Below, one piece after another: positions 25,976 through 34,763 of a stretch of 64,000 bases of DNA. Each line of letters starts with the position of its first letter. The stretch's first letter is position 1. The notes beneath the pieces are model-generated. The model was not told the origin of the DNA, searched no databases, and worked only from the letters and a program-made list of their open reading frames with translations. The stretch comes from Ahrensia marina (lineage in GTDB: Bacteria; Pseudomonadota; Alphaproteobacteria; Rhizobiales; Rhizobiaceae), in the NCBI RefSeq assembly GCF_001293565.1, contig NZ_JXMU01000015.1:1-64000 (forward strand), given 5' to 3'. The position numbers and the translations under genes are program-made.

Positions 25976-26743
25976 TCAAGATTCAGCGATTTCGATCACC
26001 CGCACATCGCTTTCTTCACAGATTTTTCTAATCTCATCGTTCGGCAAACGGTCCGTGACAAAAACATCGACTTGTGACAAATGGCCAATCCTCACCGGAG
26101 CGGCGCGGTCGAATTTTGAAGAATCAGCGACCAAAACAACGGTTCGCGCATTTTGGATAATCGCCTGCGCCACTTTTACCTCGCGGATATCGAAGTCCAG
26201 CAACGCGCCGTCAATATCAATGGCTGACGAACCAATGATTGCGTAATCCACTTTAAACTGCTTGATGAAATCAACCGCGGTCTCACCGACAATTGCGCCA
26301 TCACTGATGCGCACTGCGCCGCCTGCAATCACGGTTTCAATTTCCGGAAACACACGCAAACTATTGGCAACATTGATATTATTGGTAATTACCAGTAGTT
26401 TTTTATGCAATGATAATGAGGCGCAAACCGCCTCGGTCGTTGTGCCGATGTTCACAAACAGCGAGGAATTATTCGGGATAAGGTTGCCGGCCGCTTTGCC
26501 GATTGCGATCTTTTCATTCGCCGCGATCTGCCTGCGTGCTTCATATTCGAGATTTTCACGGCGATCGATACTACGTGCACCGCCATGAAAACGGATAAGT
26601 TTCTTGGTGGCATCAAGATCTCTTAAATCAGCGCGTATGGTCTGCGGCGATGTGTCAAACTCCTTGACCAACTGCTCTACTGACACCGTTCCATTGGTTT
26701 TCAGTATCTCCAAAATTCTCTTATGTCGCTGCCGTGACTGCAC
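25976..26743 (-). CDS. glpR: GlpR: DeoR-family transcriptional repressor
   Basis: The 255-residue protein has an N-terminal DeoR helix-turn-helix (about 18-56, with SVEQLVKEFDTSPQTIRADLRDL) and a C-terminal effector domain with INIGTTTEAV and VVLVADSSKFDR. In this family the ligand is often a phosphorylated sugar, here probably glycerol 3-phosphate. It lies 110 bases upstream of glpD on the same strand, and I expect it to repress glpD-glpSTPQUV and perhaps itself. Confidence 0.9.
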   Translation of the reverse strand: MQSRQRHKRILEILKTNGTVSVEQLVKEFDTSPQTIRADLRDLDATKKLIRFHGGARSIDRRENLEYEARRQIAANEKIAIGKAAGNLIPNNSSLFVNIGTTTEAVCASLSLHKKLLVITNNINVANSLRVFPEIETVIAGGAVRISDGAIVGETAVDFIKQFKVDYAIIGSSAIDIDGALLDFDIREVKVAQAIIQNARTVVLVADSSKFDRAAPVRIGHLSQVDVFVTDRLPNDEIRKICEESDVRVIEIAES

Positions 26744-27044
26744 TTTTCCATCCCGTTACAAGAATTGCGTTCTCACAATAAAACGAAAATTATAAACATA
26801 CCAGTAACTTGTATGTTTCGTTATTTTTCCCACGCCACAAACACACAATTTGTACAGACTAACCCGAATATGCGCGCGATGTTTTGTTCATTTTTAAAGT
26901 AATGGGGTTGTCTCAACTGCGTAGTTTGGTCACGCTTCTTGTTGCCGCATTGATGCCACTTGCAAAATAGGAGCATAGTGAGCGCGGCCTACCGTTGAAA
27001 CCGGTAACAATCATCGGGCGTCTATATGGCCGTTGGAGAACCAA
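26744..27044. promoter_or_regulatory. Divergent intergenic region, glpR / cydA
   Basis: This 301-base region has no gene. It contains an inverted repeat AAACATAC-N9-GTATGTTT (26794-26818), with CGAAA and TTTCG elements beside it that resemble the glpD operator units, so it may be a GlpR autoregulatory site. The cydA side ends with the ribosome binding site TTGGAGAACCAA directly before ATG 27045. I found no clear TTGA-N6-TCAA Fnr-type box. Confidence 0.5.
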
Positions 27045-28454
27045 ATGTTTGAAAATTTCTCAGCAGAAATGCTAGCGCGTGTGCAATTTGCATTCACGAT
27101 TTCCTTCCATATCATTTTCCCCGCATTCTCTATCGGACTTGCCAGCTATCTTGCGATTTTAAATGCGCTTTGGTTGCGCACGCGCGATGAAACATATCTG
27201 ACCTTATTCAATTACTGGAAGAAGATATTTGCCGTTGCCTTCGGCATGGGTGTCGTCTCCGGCATCGTTATGTCCTACCAGTTCGGCACCAACTGGTCCG
27301 TGTTTTCCGATAAAACCGGTCCGATATTAGGGCCGCTTATGGCCTATGAGGTTTTGTCCGCGTTCTTCCTTGAGGCCGGTTTCCTCGGTATCATGCTGTT
27401 TGGCCGAAAGCGCGTTGGCGACGGGCTTCACATGTTTGCAACAGCCATGGTGGCCTTTGGCACATTAATGTCAGCGACATGGATTTTATCGGTCAATTCA
27501 TGGATGCAAACACCCGCAGGCTACAGCATGAACGAAATCGGGCAGTTTGTTCCGGAAGACTGGTGGTTGATCGTCTTCAATCCGTCTTTCCCCTATCGCC
27601 TTGTCCACATGGTACTGGCTGCATATCTGACCACCGCACTTGTGGTGGGCGGCGTTGGTGCATTGCACATACTCAGAAACCGTGGAGATGTTCCGGCGCG
27701 GCGCATGTTTTCAATGGCAATGTGGATGCTGGTTATCGTTGCTCCCATGCAGATATTCGCAGGAGACTTGCACGGCCTCAACACTTTGGAACACCAGCCT
27801 GCCAAAGTCATGGCTATGGAAGGCCATTATGAGAGCCATCCCGAAGGTGCGCCGCTGATTCTGTTTGGTATTCCAAATACAAGAGAACAGCGCGTTGATT
27901 ACGCGATCCAAATCCCGAAGCTTTCCAGCTTGATATTAAAGCATGATCTCAATGCGCCGCTGGATGGCCTCGACACAATACCCGAAGCTGACCGGCCGCC
28001 TGTCGGAATCGTGTTCTGGAGTTTCCGGATCATGGTTGGACTTGGCTTTGCCATGCTCGGCTTGGGCGTCTGGAGCCTTTGGCGCAGATTTCGCGGCAAG
28101 CTCTATGACGGTGTCTGGCTTCAACGCGCTTCAATCGTAATGGGGCCGCTGGGCTTTGTAGCGGTTCTGGCCGGATGGGTCACAACGGAAGTCGGCCGCC
28201 AACCCTTTACGGTCTATGGCCTGCTTCGCACCAGCGACAGCCTTGCGCCGATAGCTGCGCCAGCAGTCGCAACATCTTTGATCGCCTTTATCATTGTATA
28301 CTTCTTCGTGTTCGGCGCTGGCACCTACTATTTGCTGCGTATGATGAACAAACCGGCAGACACCGATCATCTTGGATTGCGTGATGGCCCGATCCGCAGT
28401 GCGGGCACCACGCCGGCCATGCAGTCAAAATCAAAATTCGACACCAAGGAATAA
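27045..28454 (+). CDS. cydA: Cytochrome bd-type quinol oxidase subunit I (CioA-like)
   Basis: This is the haem-bearing subunit of a bd quinol oxidase that reduces oxygen to water in the inner membrane. ATG 27045 is preferred because TTGGAG lies just before it. Haem-ligand candidates are the His in FTISFHIIFPAF and in YRLVHMVLAAY; the conserved acids lie in YEVLSAFFLEAGFLG. The short quinol loop and the motif VGRQPFTVYGLLRT place it in the cyanide-insensitive (Cio) branch. It forms an operon with cydB and a tiny third gene. Confidence 0.93.
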   Translation: MFENFSAEMLARVQFAFTISFHIIFPAFSIGLASYLAILNALWLRTRDETYLTLFNYWKKIFAVAFGMGVVSGIVMSYQFGTNWSVFSDKTGPILGPLMAYEVLSAFFLEAGFLGIMLFGRKRVGDGLHMFATAMVAFGTLMSATWILSVNSWMQTPAGYSMNEIGQFVPEDWWLIVFNPSFPYRLVHMVLAAYLTTALVVGGVGALHILRNRGDVPARRMFSMAMWMLVIVAPMQIFAGDLHGLNTLEHQPAKVMAMEGHYESHPEGAPLILFGIPNTREQRVDYAIQIPKLSSLILKHDLNAPLDGLDTIPEADRPPVGIVFWSFRIMVGLGFAMLGLGVWSLWRRFRGKLYDGVWLQRASIVMGPLGFVAVLAGWVTTEVGRQPFTVYGLLRTSDSLAPIAAPAVATSLIAFIIVYFFVFGAGTYYLLRMMNKPADTDHLGLRDGPIRSAGTTPAMQSKSKFDTKE

Positions 28455-28465
28455 GGAGCGCTGAT

Positions 28466-29467
28466 ATGTTTGAGCTATCATTTATCTGGGCTGGGATTAT
28501 CGCCTTTGCCGTTTTGACTTATGTGATCCTTGACGGCTTTGACCTTGGTGTCGGCATCCTGTTTCCGTTTGCCAATAGCGAAAAAGAGCGATCAACCATG
28601 ATGAACTCTATTGCGCCAATATGGGATGGTAACGAGACATGGCTTGTATTGGGCGGCGGCGGGCTGTTTGCTGTCTTTCCGCTGGCATACGCCGTCGTTA
28701 TGCCTGCGCTTTATATGCCGATTACACTTATGCTGCTGGCTTTGATCTTCCGCGGTGTCGCTTTTGAATACCGCTGGAGAACCGTCCGCTGGAAACGGGT
28801 CTGGGATATCGCCTTTTTCGGCGGCTCTCTTATTGCCGCGCTTATGCAAGGGATTGCGCTTGGCGCTCTGGTTCAAGGTATTGAAGTGGCAAACCGCGCC
28901 TATGCAGGCGGATGGTGGGACTGGCTTAGCATGTTCTCCATTTTGACAGGTATTGCTGTTGTTATTGGTTATGCCCTGCTCGGCTCAACTTGGATCATAC
29001 TCAAAACTGAAGGTCCGCTTCAGGAGCAAATGCAGCGTTACGCATATTGGCTTGCAGCCGGAACATTGGGTTTCATTGGCGTTGTAAGCATTCTGACACC
29101 GTTTCAGGATCCCGTATATTTCCAGCGCTGGTTCAATCTGCCCGGCAGCGTGCTCAGCGCGATTATGCCGGCAGCGTTGATCGCAGCAACATTTGCTCTT
29201 TATTCCGGATTAAAGGCCAAGAAAGACCTGCAACCGTTTCTTGCCGCTCTTAGCCTGTTTGTCTTGTGTTTTATCGGGATCGGCATCAGCTTTTATCCCA
29301 ATATGGTCCCGCCAAGCCTGACAATTGTCGAAGCTGCGGCCCCCGATTCAAGCCTGCTGTTTGCATTGGTTGGCACTGTGGTGCTTGTCCCGCTTATCCT
29401 CGGATACACGGCCTACGCCTATTGGGTTTTCCGCGGCAAAGTTAATCCTGATGAAGGGTATCACTAA
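28466..29467 (+). CDS. cydB: Cytochrome bd-type quinol oxidase subunit II (CioB-like)
   Basis: The 333-residue membrane subunit forms the heterodimer with CydA. It has about eight to nine hydrophobic helices and the characteristic N-terminal stretch VILDGFDLGVGILFPF, then WDGNETWLVLGGGGLFAVFP. It starts 11 bases after cydA (AAGGAG before ATG) and its stop overlaps the next small gene by one base. No CydCD-type maturation genes are seen nearby. Confidence 0.93.
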   Translation: MFELSFIWAGIIAFAVLTYVILDGFDLGVGILFPFANSEKERSTMMNSIAPIWDGNETWLVLGGGGLFAVFPLAYAVVMPALYMPITLMLLALIFRGVAFEYRWRTVRWKRVWDIAFFGGSLIAALMQGIALGALVQGIEVANRAYAGGWWDWLSMFSILTGIAVVIGYALLGSTWIILKTEGPLQEQMQRYAYWLAAGTLGFIGVVSILTPFQDPVYFQRWFNLPGSVLSAIMPAALIAATFALYSGLKAKKDLQPFLAALSLFVLCFIGIGISFYPNMVPPSLTIVEAAAPDSSLLFALVGTVVLVPLILGYTAYAYWVFRGKVNPDEGYH

Positions 29468-29574
29468 TGGCAAATAGCCGTGTGCGAAAACTGGCATGGT
29501 TTGCTTTCATATGGCTATGCAGCGTGGCCGCATTGAGTGTCGTTGCCTATCTGATCAGATTAGCCATTCTCTAA
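29467..29574 (+). CDS. Small bd-oxidase-associated membrane protein (DUF2474-like, 35 aa)
   Basis: The gene begins inside the cydB stop (TAATG) and encodes MANSRVRKLAWFAFIWLC followed by one membrane helix and ends YLIRLAIL. The size, single helix, basic N-terminus with a Trp-rich start and position after cydB fit the DUF2474 family of small proteins linked to Cio-type oxidases, analogous to CydX in E. coli. It probably stabilises the oxidase. Confidence 0.82.
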   Translation: MANSRVRKLAWFAFIWLCSVAALSVVAYLIRLAIL

Positions 29575-29625
29575 ATGCAACCATCATGGCGCATTGTGCC
29601 GTGAAGCCATGCAAAAACGCATAGC

Positions 29626-29653
29626 AATTGTGCGTATATTGCACTGCACAATT
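29626..29653. promoter_or_regulatory. Inverted repeat upstream of DUF3563 gene
   Basis: AATTGTGC and GCACAATT form a perfect 8-base inverted repeat around a 12-base spacer, 64 bases before the small gene. This layout suits a dimeric regulator site in its promoter, though no regulator is apparent. Confidence 0.4.
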
Positions 29654-29716
29654 CGCCGAACTCTACCTATATTGTCTTCAACGAGACAAACACTCACCTG
29701 AAAAGGAAATGGGTAC

Positions 29717-29872
29717 ATGAAAATCAAATCAGCATTCAGCCGTATTGCAGACGCTTTCTCAACACCGACACGCGAGCAAGCTGAGAATTCTTATCTTGAG
29801 CGCTCTATCTCTCTTGCAGACCTAGAACGTCGCCAAAATGAGATTGCACGCGGAAAATTCCGCAACTTCTAA
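29717..29872 (+). CDS. DUF3563-family small protein (51 aa)
   Basis: The 51-residue protein begins MKIKSAFSRIADAFSTPT and contains SLADLERRQNEIARG, matching the DUF3563 pattern of an N-terminal amphipathic helix followed by a DLERRQ motif. AAAAGGAA precedes the ATG by eight bases and a strong terminator follows, so it looks like a single-gene unit. Function is unknown in the family. Confidence 0.82.
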   Translation: MKIKSAFSRIADAFSTPTREQAENSYLERSISLADLERRQNEIARGKFRNF

Positions 29873-29897
29873 ATTATAAGAATAACTTCCAGTCATT

Positions 29898-29929
29898 ACG
29901 CCCGGAGCCTGCGCTTCGGGCGTTTTTTT
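29898..29929 (+). terminator. Intrinsic terminator after DUF3563 gene
   Basis: The stem ACGCCCGGAG / CTTCGGGCGT has a short loop and is followed by seven T residues, 25 bases after the stop codon. On the other strand it may also help end cckA, which stops at 29944. Confidence 0.9.
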
Positions 29930-29943
29930 GCGCTCAAGCCGGA

Positions 29944-32547
29944 TTAATCATTGCTGTCGAGCGTTTCCTTCACAACAGTAGCAAGCTGTTTAAGCGAGAA
30001 CGGTTTTGGCAGGAACCCGAACTTCGCGCCTTCCGGCAGGTTTTTGGAAAATGCATCTTCGGCATAGCCGGACACAAAGACAAATTTCACACCCGGATAA
30101 TCTTTGGTCACTTCCCGCAAGAGTGATGGGCCGTCCATTTCAGGCATAACCACGTCGGAAACGATAATATCAACTTTACCGTCCAACTCTTCCAGCACAT
30201 CCAGCGCTTCCATACCGTCACCCGCTTCATGTACCTTATAACCGCGCGAAGTCAGTGCACGAATGCCGCCCATTCGCACTGCATCTTCATCCTCAACCAG
30301 CAAAACAGTGGCAGAACCGGACAGGTCCTGCTTTTTGTCTGCCTTGGCATCGCCTTTTGGCTTAGCGGTTTCCTCTTCACTCGGAACATGGCGCGGTAGG
30401 AAAATACGGAATGTTGTGCCCTCACCGACCTCTGAATCAGCATAGATATAACCGCCGGTTTGCTTGATGATGCCATACACCATCGACAGTCCGAGACCTG
30501 TTCCCTTGCCGACCTCCTTGGTGGTAAAGAACGGCTCGAAGATTTTTTCCAGCACTTCCGGCTCGATACCCGTACCGCTGTCACGAACATCGATCATCAC
30601 ATAATCGGCTGCTTCCAATCCGCGGTAATCCAGCTCGGCAATATCATCGGCGCTCATATTTCGGCTCGAAACAGTAAGATCGCCGCCGTCAGGCATCGCA
30701 TCACGGGCATTGACTGTTAGATTGACGATCACCTGCTCAAATTGCCCCAGATCAGCTTTCACCGGCCATATGTCGCGCCCGTGATCAATGGTCAGGTTAA
30801 TCGTGTTACCGATCAAACGGGACAAAAGCATACGCAAATCAGCCAGAACATCGGTCAATGACAGCACTTCCGGACGCAAGGTCTGTCTGCGTGAGAAAGC
30901 AAGCAACTGGCGTACGAGTGACGCAGCACGGTTGGCGTTCTGCTTGATGTTCATAATATCAGGGAAAGACGGGTCCGTCGGCCGGTGATTGGTCAACAGC
31001 AAATCGGAAGCCATAATGATGGCCGTCAGAACATTGTTGAAGTCGTGCGCAATACCGCCAGCCAACTGACCGACAGCCTGCATTTTCTGGCTTTGCGCCA
31101 TCTGTCCTTCAAGCGCTTTTTGCTCGGTCGTGTCCATTGCATAGACAATCGCCGCCTCTTCGCTGGCTTGCTCGCCTTCAAGCCCGGCAACACGCGCAAC
31201 AGCATTTACAAAAACACGAATGTGTTTTTCCTCGCGCATATTATCCGTCATAAGAACAGTGTCGAGAGGTTCAATGTTGACCTGATTTTGCCGTGCCAGT
31301 TCGAAGATTTTTTCAAAACGTGCCTGGTCGCGTTCATGCACAAATTGCTCAAATTTAACACGGCGGTTCAATTCCTCCCCGTCAGGTGCCGTGCCAAATA
31401 AACTCGCAAAAGAAGCATTCGTTCTTATAATCCGGCCATCTTCATCGATCGCTGCAATCGCCATCGGCGTGGAGTTAAAGAACCGTGTAAAGCGAAGCTC
31501 TGCGCTTCTAAGATCCTGCGCCTCGTTGTCACCTTCAGTTCTGTTGATAACGATGGTCCGAGATTGACCTGCGACACCATCTGAATGGGTCTGAACTCTG
31601 TGTATAAGCTGAACAGGCAGACGCTCGCCAGAGCTGGCGGCTAAATCCAGATCCAGCATAGCTGTGCGTATATGACCTGGCTCTGCCTTGATAGCGTTGA
31701 TGAGTTGAAGCCCTTCTTCACTCAAAATGTCGTCGGTTCCCACAGAGCCGGCGCTGAACGACACAAGATCGATGCCAAGCCATTCGGCAAGGGTCGCATT
31801 CAAATATTGCACTCGGTTATTGGCGTCAGAAGAAAAGAAGCCAACCGGTGCGCGGTCGAGGTGGTCAATCGCTTTTTGCAGTTCCAGAAAATACTGCTCC
31901 TGCGCATCACGCTCTTTGGAAATGTCACTCAGGCGCCAGACTTTCATCTCGGCGCCAGCGGGCGCAGCCATGGTACGAACGGTTGCCCTGTACCAGTGGG
32001 CCTCCTTCTGCTTGCCATCCAGGCTCGCTGGCAGACGAAACTCCTCGCTGGAATCAACCGTTTTGTGTGCGTCATTTGCCAGGCGGTAAAGCGCATTGGC
32101 AGCGTCTTCATGGCGCGACAGCACATTTTCAAGCGTGTTGAGATCAACACTTTCTGTTACACCTGTTAATCTGCCGTAAGCCGCATTGGCATAGACGATG
32201 GAATTATCGGAATCGGTGATGCAGATACCATCATCAAGACTGTTGAGAAACGTATCGCCGATATCGTCATTTTGCTTCAAGCCGCCGAACTCGACCAATC
32301 CAATGACGAGGGCAAATAGGAAAAAGACCCCGATCATCGCCAGAATGCCCAACAATGCTAGGAGAAACCCCTCATTTATAGTGTCGCGGAAAAAGACCAG
32401 AAAGCCGAAACATATAAGTAGGACGACAGCCAGCATAGTAAGCCGGATGAACGCGGTCGGCTGATTCTTACGATAAACAAGCGGTTCACTGCTCTTTACC
32501 GTCGATTTACGTCCCAACATAAAATACCCCAAAACACCCACATTCAT
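29944..32547 (-). CDS. cckA: CckA: hybrid histidine kinase of cell-cycle control
   Basis: CckA passes phosphate through ChpT to CtrA and CpdR in alphaproteobacteria and so sets cell-cycle progression. The 867-residue protein has two N-terminal membrane helices (about 33-92), PAS-like sensor regions (about 95-460), a HisKA domain with H501 in [10 protein letters not shown], an ATPase domain ([27 protein letters not shown]) and a receiver domain with phospho-acceptor D798 ([11 protein letters not shown]). Domain order and length match CckA. The start is uncertain: ATG 32547 has only a weak AAGAG upstream, and residue 10 is another Met. Confidence 0.92.
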   Translation of the reverse strand: MNVGVLGYFMLGRKSTVKSSEPLVYRKNQPTAFIRLTMLAVVLLICFGFLVFFRDTINEGFLLALLGILAMIGVFFLFALVIGLVEFGGLKQNDDIGDTFLNSLDDGICITDSDNSIVYANAAYGRLTGVTESVDLNTLENVLSRHEDAANALYRLANDAHKTVDSSEEFRLPASLDGKQKEAHWYRATVRTMAAPAGAEMKVWRLSDISKERDAQEQYFLELQKAIDHLDRAPVGFFSSDANNRVQYLNATLAEWLGIDLVSFSAGSVGTDDILSEEGLQLINAIKAEPGHIRTAMLDLDLAASSGERLPVQLIHRVQTHSDGVAGQSRTIVINRTEGDNEAQDLRSAELRFTRFFNSTPMAIAAIDEDGRIIRTNASFASLFGTAPDGEELNRRVKFEQFVHERDQARFEKIFELARQNQVNIEPLDTVLMTDNMREEKHIRVFVNAVARVAGLEGEQASEEAAIVYAMDTTEQKALEGQMAQSQKMQAVGQLAGGIAHDFNNVLTAIIMASDLLLTNHRPTDPSFPDIMNIKQNANRAASLVRQLLAFSRRQTLRPEVLSLTDVLADLRMLLSRLIGNTINLTIDHGRDIWPVKADLGQFEQVIVNLTVNARDAMPDGGDLTVSSRNMSADDIAELDYRGLEAADYVMIDVRDSGTGIEPEVLEKIFEPFFTTKEVGKGTGLGLSMVYGIIKQTGGYIYADSEVGEGTTFRIFLPRHVPSEEETAKPKGDAKADKKQDLSGSATVLLVEDEDAVRMGGIRALTSRGYKVHEAGDGMEALDVLEELDGKVDIIVSDVVMPEMDGPSLLREVTKDYPGVKFVFVSGYAEDAFSKNLPEGAKFGFLPKPFSLKQLATVVKETLDSND

Positions 32548-32674
32548 CTCTTATAGCTTGAATCATAAAGCTGTGAGGCGCAAAAGCCCCTTATCCATAA
32601 AAAATTGTAAATAGTCAGACATCTTGATAGCAGTTGCTGGCATTAGAACATCAGGCGAGAAAAGGAATTCATTC

Positions 32675-33505
32675 ATGTTTGAATGGCTAGCCGAACAATT
32701 TGGTGATCAGACTGCCTTGATCATATATTACTTCATTATATTTGTCGCGCTGATCATTGCCGTTATTTTCCTTCGCTGGATATGGAAGAGCATTTCAGGC
32801 GGCACTTTCGTCCATGGCGGCAAGGATCAGCGGCGTCTGGCCGTCGTTGACGCGACTGCCGTCGACAATCGCCGGCGTCTGGTTCTGGTTCGCCGCGATA
32901 ATGTCGAGCATCTCGTGATGATCGGTGGCATGAGCGATGTGCTTATTGAAAGCAATATCGGGCAGCACGAAGCTTCGGTTCAGGCCGAGAGCTTTGAGGA
33001 GCCGGAAAAAGTGCGTCCGGCTGAAAAACGTAAAGTGGAACCGCAGGCAGCAGCCCCCGTTGTCGCCGCAGCAGTACCAGAGCGCCCCGAAGCGCCCGCC
33101 CCGCAAGCGAAGCCTGAACCGGTTGTCGCAACTACGCCGGATGTAAGCCCGCAAACACCGTCTACTCCAACGGTAGAACCGCAGGTGTCACCAATCGCAC
33201 CAAAGCCGTCACCTGCAGCACGTCCGGAGCCACCTGCACCGCTTGTTAAACAGCCGCAAAACAGTGAACCTTCTTTCGGGGTCGCAGAAGTTAAAGCAGC
33301 AAGTGAATATGAGTTTGACCTTGATATTTCAGCGAATGACCTGACCGTAGCCGCTGAAAAACCAAAACACGCGGCCAATACGTTCGAGCCTAGCGTTGAT
33401 TTCCCTTCAGACTCAGCTAAAGCCAAAAACGATGACGAGGCGCGCAAACCGCTCGAAGATGAGATGGAAGCACTGCTGAACAAGCTTACCGGACCGGAAA
33501 AATAA
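32675..33505 (+). CDS. FliO-like flagellar biosynthesis protein with Pro-rich tail
   Basis: From ATG 32675 (AAAAGGAA upstream) the 276-residue protein has one membrane helix (about 14-34), then a FliO-like cytoplasmic domain (about 38-92, with RRLAVVDATAVDNRRRLVLVRRDNVEHLVMIGG). The remaining two thirds are rich in Pro, Ala, Val and Glu and probably disordered. In FliO the short domain helps assemble the FliPQR export gate. No other flagellar genes are in the window, so the role could differ. It is divergent from cckA. Confidence 0.78.
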   Translation: MFEWLAEQFGDQTALIIYYFIIFVALIIAVIFLRWIWKSISGGTFVHGGKDQRRLAVVDATAVDNRRRLVLVRRDNVEHLVMIGGMSDVLIESNIGQHEASVQAESFEEPEKVRPAEKRKVEPQAAAPVVAAAVPERPEAPAPQAKPEPVVATTPDVSPQTPSTPTVEPQVSPIAPKPSPAARPEPPAPLVKQPQNSEPSFGVAEVKAASEYEFDLDISANDLTVAAEKPKHAANTFEPSVDFPSDSAKAKNDDEARKPLEDEMEALLNKLTGPEK

Positions 33506-33512
33506 GCACAAA

Positions 33513-33546
33513 AAAGCCCGCCACTTGAAAAAGTCGCGGGCTTTAA
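33513..33546. terminator. Bidirectional terminator, fliO-like / dksA
   Basis: AAAGCCCGC pairs with GCGGGCTTT, extended inside by ACTT/AAGT, and A and T runs flank both sides. It sits between two convergent stop codons and can serve both genes. Confidence 0.88.
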
Positions 33547-33564
33547 TTTCGATTAAGCTTTGTC

Positions 33565-33984
33565 CTAGTCGTCGCGGTAAACTTTTTCGCGGCGCTCATG
33601 ACGCTCTTGGGCTTCAAGAGACAATGTCGCGATCGGGCGGGCATCGAGCCGCTTCACACCAATCGGATCACCGGTCTCTTCACAATATCCGTAAGAACCA
33701 TCGTCGACCCGGCGCAAAGCTGAATCAATCTTGTTAATCAGCTTGCGCTGGCGGTCACGCGCACGCAACTCGATAGAACGGTCAGATTCAGAAGAAGCTC
33801 TATCGGCAACATCCGGATGATTTGAACTCTCACGCTGCAGATGGTCTATGGTCTCGCGCGATTCACGCAATAGCTCTTCACGCCATTTTACTAATTTATC
33901 ACGAAAATATGCCCGCATCCGATCATTCATGAACGGTTCTGAATCGTCAGGGGAATAATCCGCAATGCGAATTTCATCAGTCAT
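33565..33984 (-). CDS. dksA: DksA-type RNA polymerase-binding regulator
   Basis: DksA binds the RNA polymerase secondary channel and works with ppGpp to adjust transcription in starvation. The 139-residue protein has the coiled-coil tip motif DVADRA (DxxDxA) and ends with GYCEETGDPIGVKRLDARPIATLSLEAQERHE. Only one cysteine of the usual four-Cys zinc finger remains, which is common in alphaproteobacterial copies. It is convergent with the fliO-like gene. Confidence 0.92.
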   Translation of the reverse strand: MTDEIRIADYSPDDSEPFMNDRMRAYFRDKLVKWREELLRESRETIDHLQRESSNHPDVADRASSESDRSIELRARDRQRKLINKIDSALRRVDDGSYGYCEETGDPIGVKRLDARPIATLSLEAQERHERREKVYRDD

Positions 33985-34177
33985 TCACTCACTCCCAGCA
34001 AATCGATATTGGCCGGTGTATACGCATAGCTTAGTCAAGGAACAAGTGAAGATTAGTTGAAAATGATTTGAACCTTTGACTTCTCACAACATTTGACAGC
34101 CTCGCACGGCAAATGCGATTGAAATTTGGCCCTATTACGGCTATCGCTGGGTCTCTTTCTGGCAGGATAACCATTAT

Positions 34178-34684
34178 ATGAACCGATTATTTCTGTTTCG
34201 TCACGCAAAAGCGAGTTGGGCCGAGCCCGGTATGCGGGATTTTGAAAGGAAGTTATCGCCGGAGGGTATCGAAGAAGCGCAGCGTATCGGAACAGCTTTG
34301 CGCGAACGCGGTTTTATTCCAAGCCAGATTATTTGTTCTTCTGCCGTGCGTGCACGCGAAACCTTTGACGCTGTTGACCAAAATGATGGTTGGCGCGAAA
34401 AGGTCACCTATACCGACACACTATATTCAACCGATGCGCCGGGCTATCTGGAAGTTGCATCCGAGCTTGGCCGTGATGGCGATTTGATGCTTATCGGGCA
34501 CAATCCCATGCTGGAAGACCTTGCTATTGCGCTTGGTCAAAGCGGCAATGATGACGCTTACACCCATATCAATATGGGCTTTGGCACGGCCTGTGTGGCG
34601 ATATTGAAATTCGAAGGTCCGATGCGCGATATTCAGGACGCGAAATGGACACTGGAAGATTATATACGTCCGCGCGACCTATAA
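34178..34684 (+). CDS. SixA-type phosphohistidine phosphatase
   Basis: This 168-residue histidine-phosphatase-superfamily protein begins with the RHG-like motif LFRHAKASWAEPG, with catalytic His, and has the second histidine in MLIGHNPMLEDLA. It is likely to remove phosphate from phosphohistidine proteins such as Hpt domains or PTS components; the target is unknown. AGGATAACC precedes the ATG. It lies 79 bases before ycjX on the same strand. Confidence 0.88.
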   Translation: MNRLFLFRHAKASWAEPGMRDFERKLSPEGIEEAQRIGTALRERGFIPSQIICSSAVRARETFDAVDQNDGWREKVTYTDTLYSTDAPGYLEVASELGRDGDLMLIGHNPMLEDLAIALGQSGNDDAYTHINMGFGTACVAILKFEGPMRDIQDAKWTLEDYIRPRDL

Positions 34685-34763
34685 TCTCTGACTGTTAAAG
34701 CTGTTACTTTTTTGAAATACGCCCATAATGTAACTACCTATAAGGGATAACGTTACGTCTTGA

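Noticed and set aside
34094-34122. Sigma70 promoter TTGACA before sixA
   Set aside because: The -35 is good, but no acceptable -10 lies 16-18 bases downstream.
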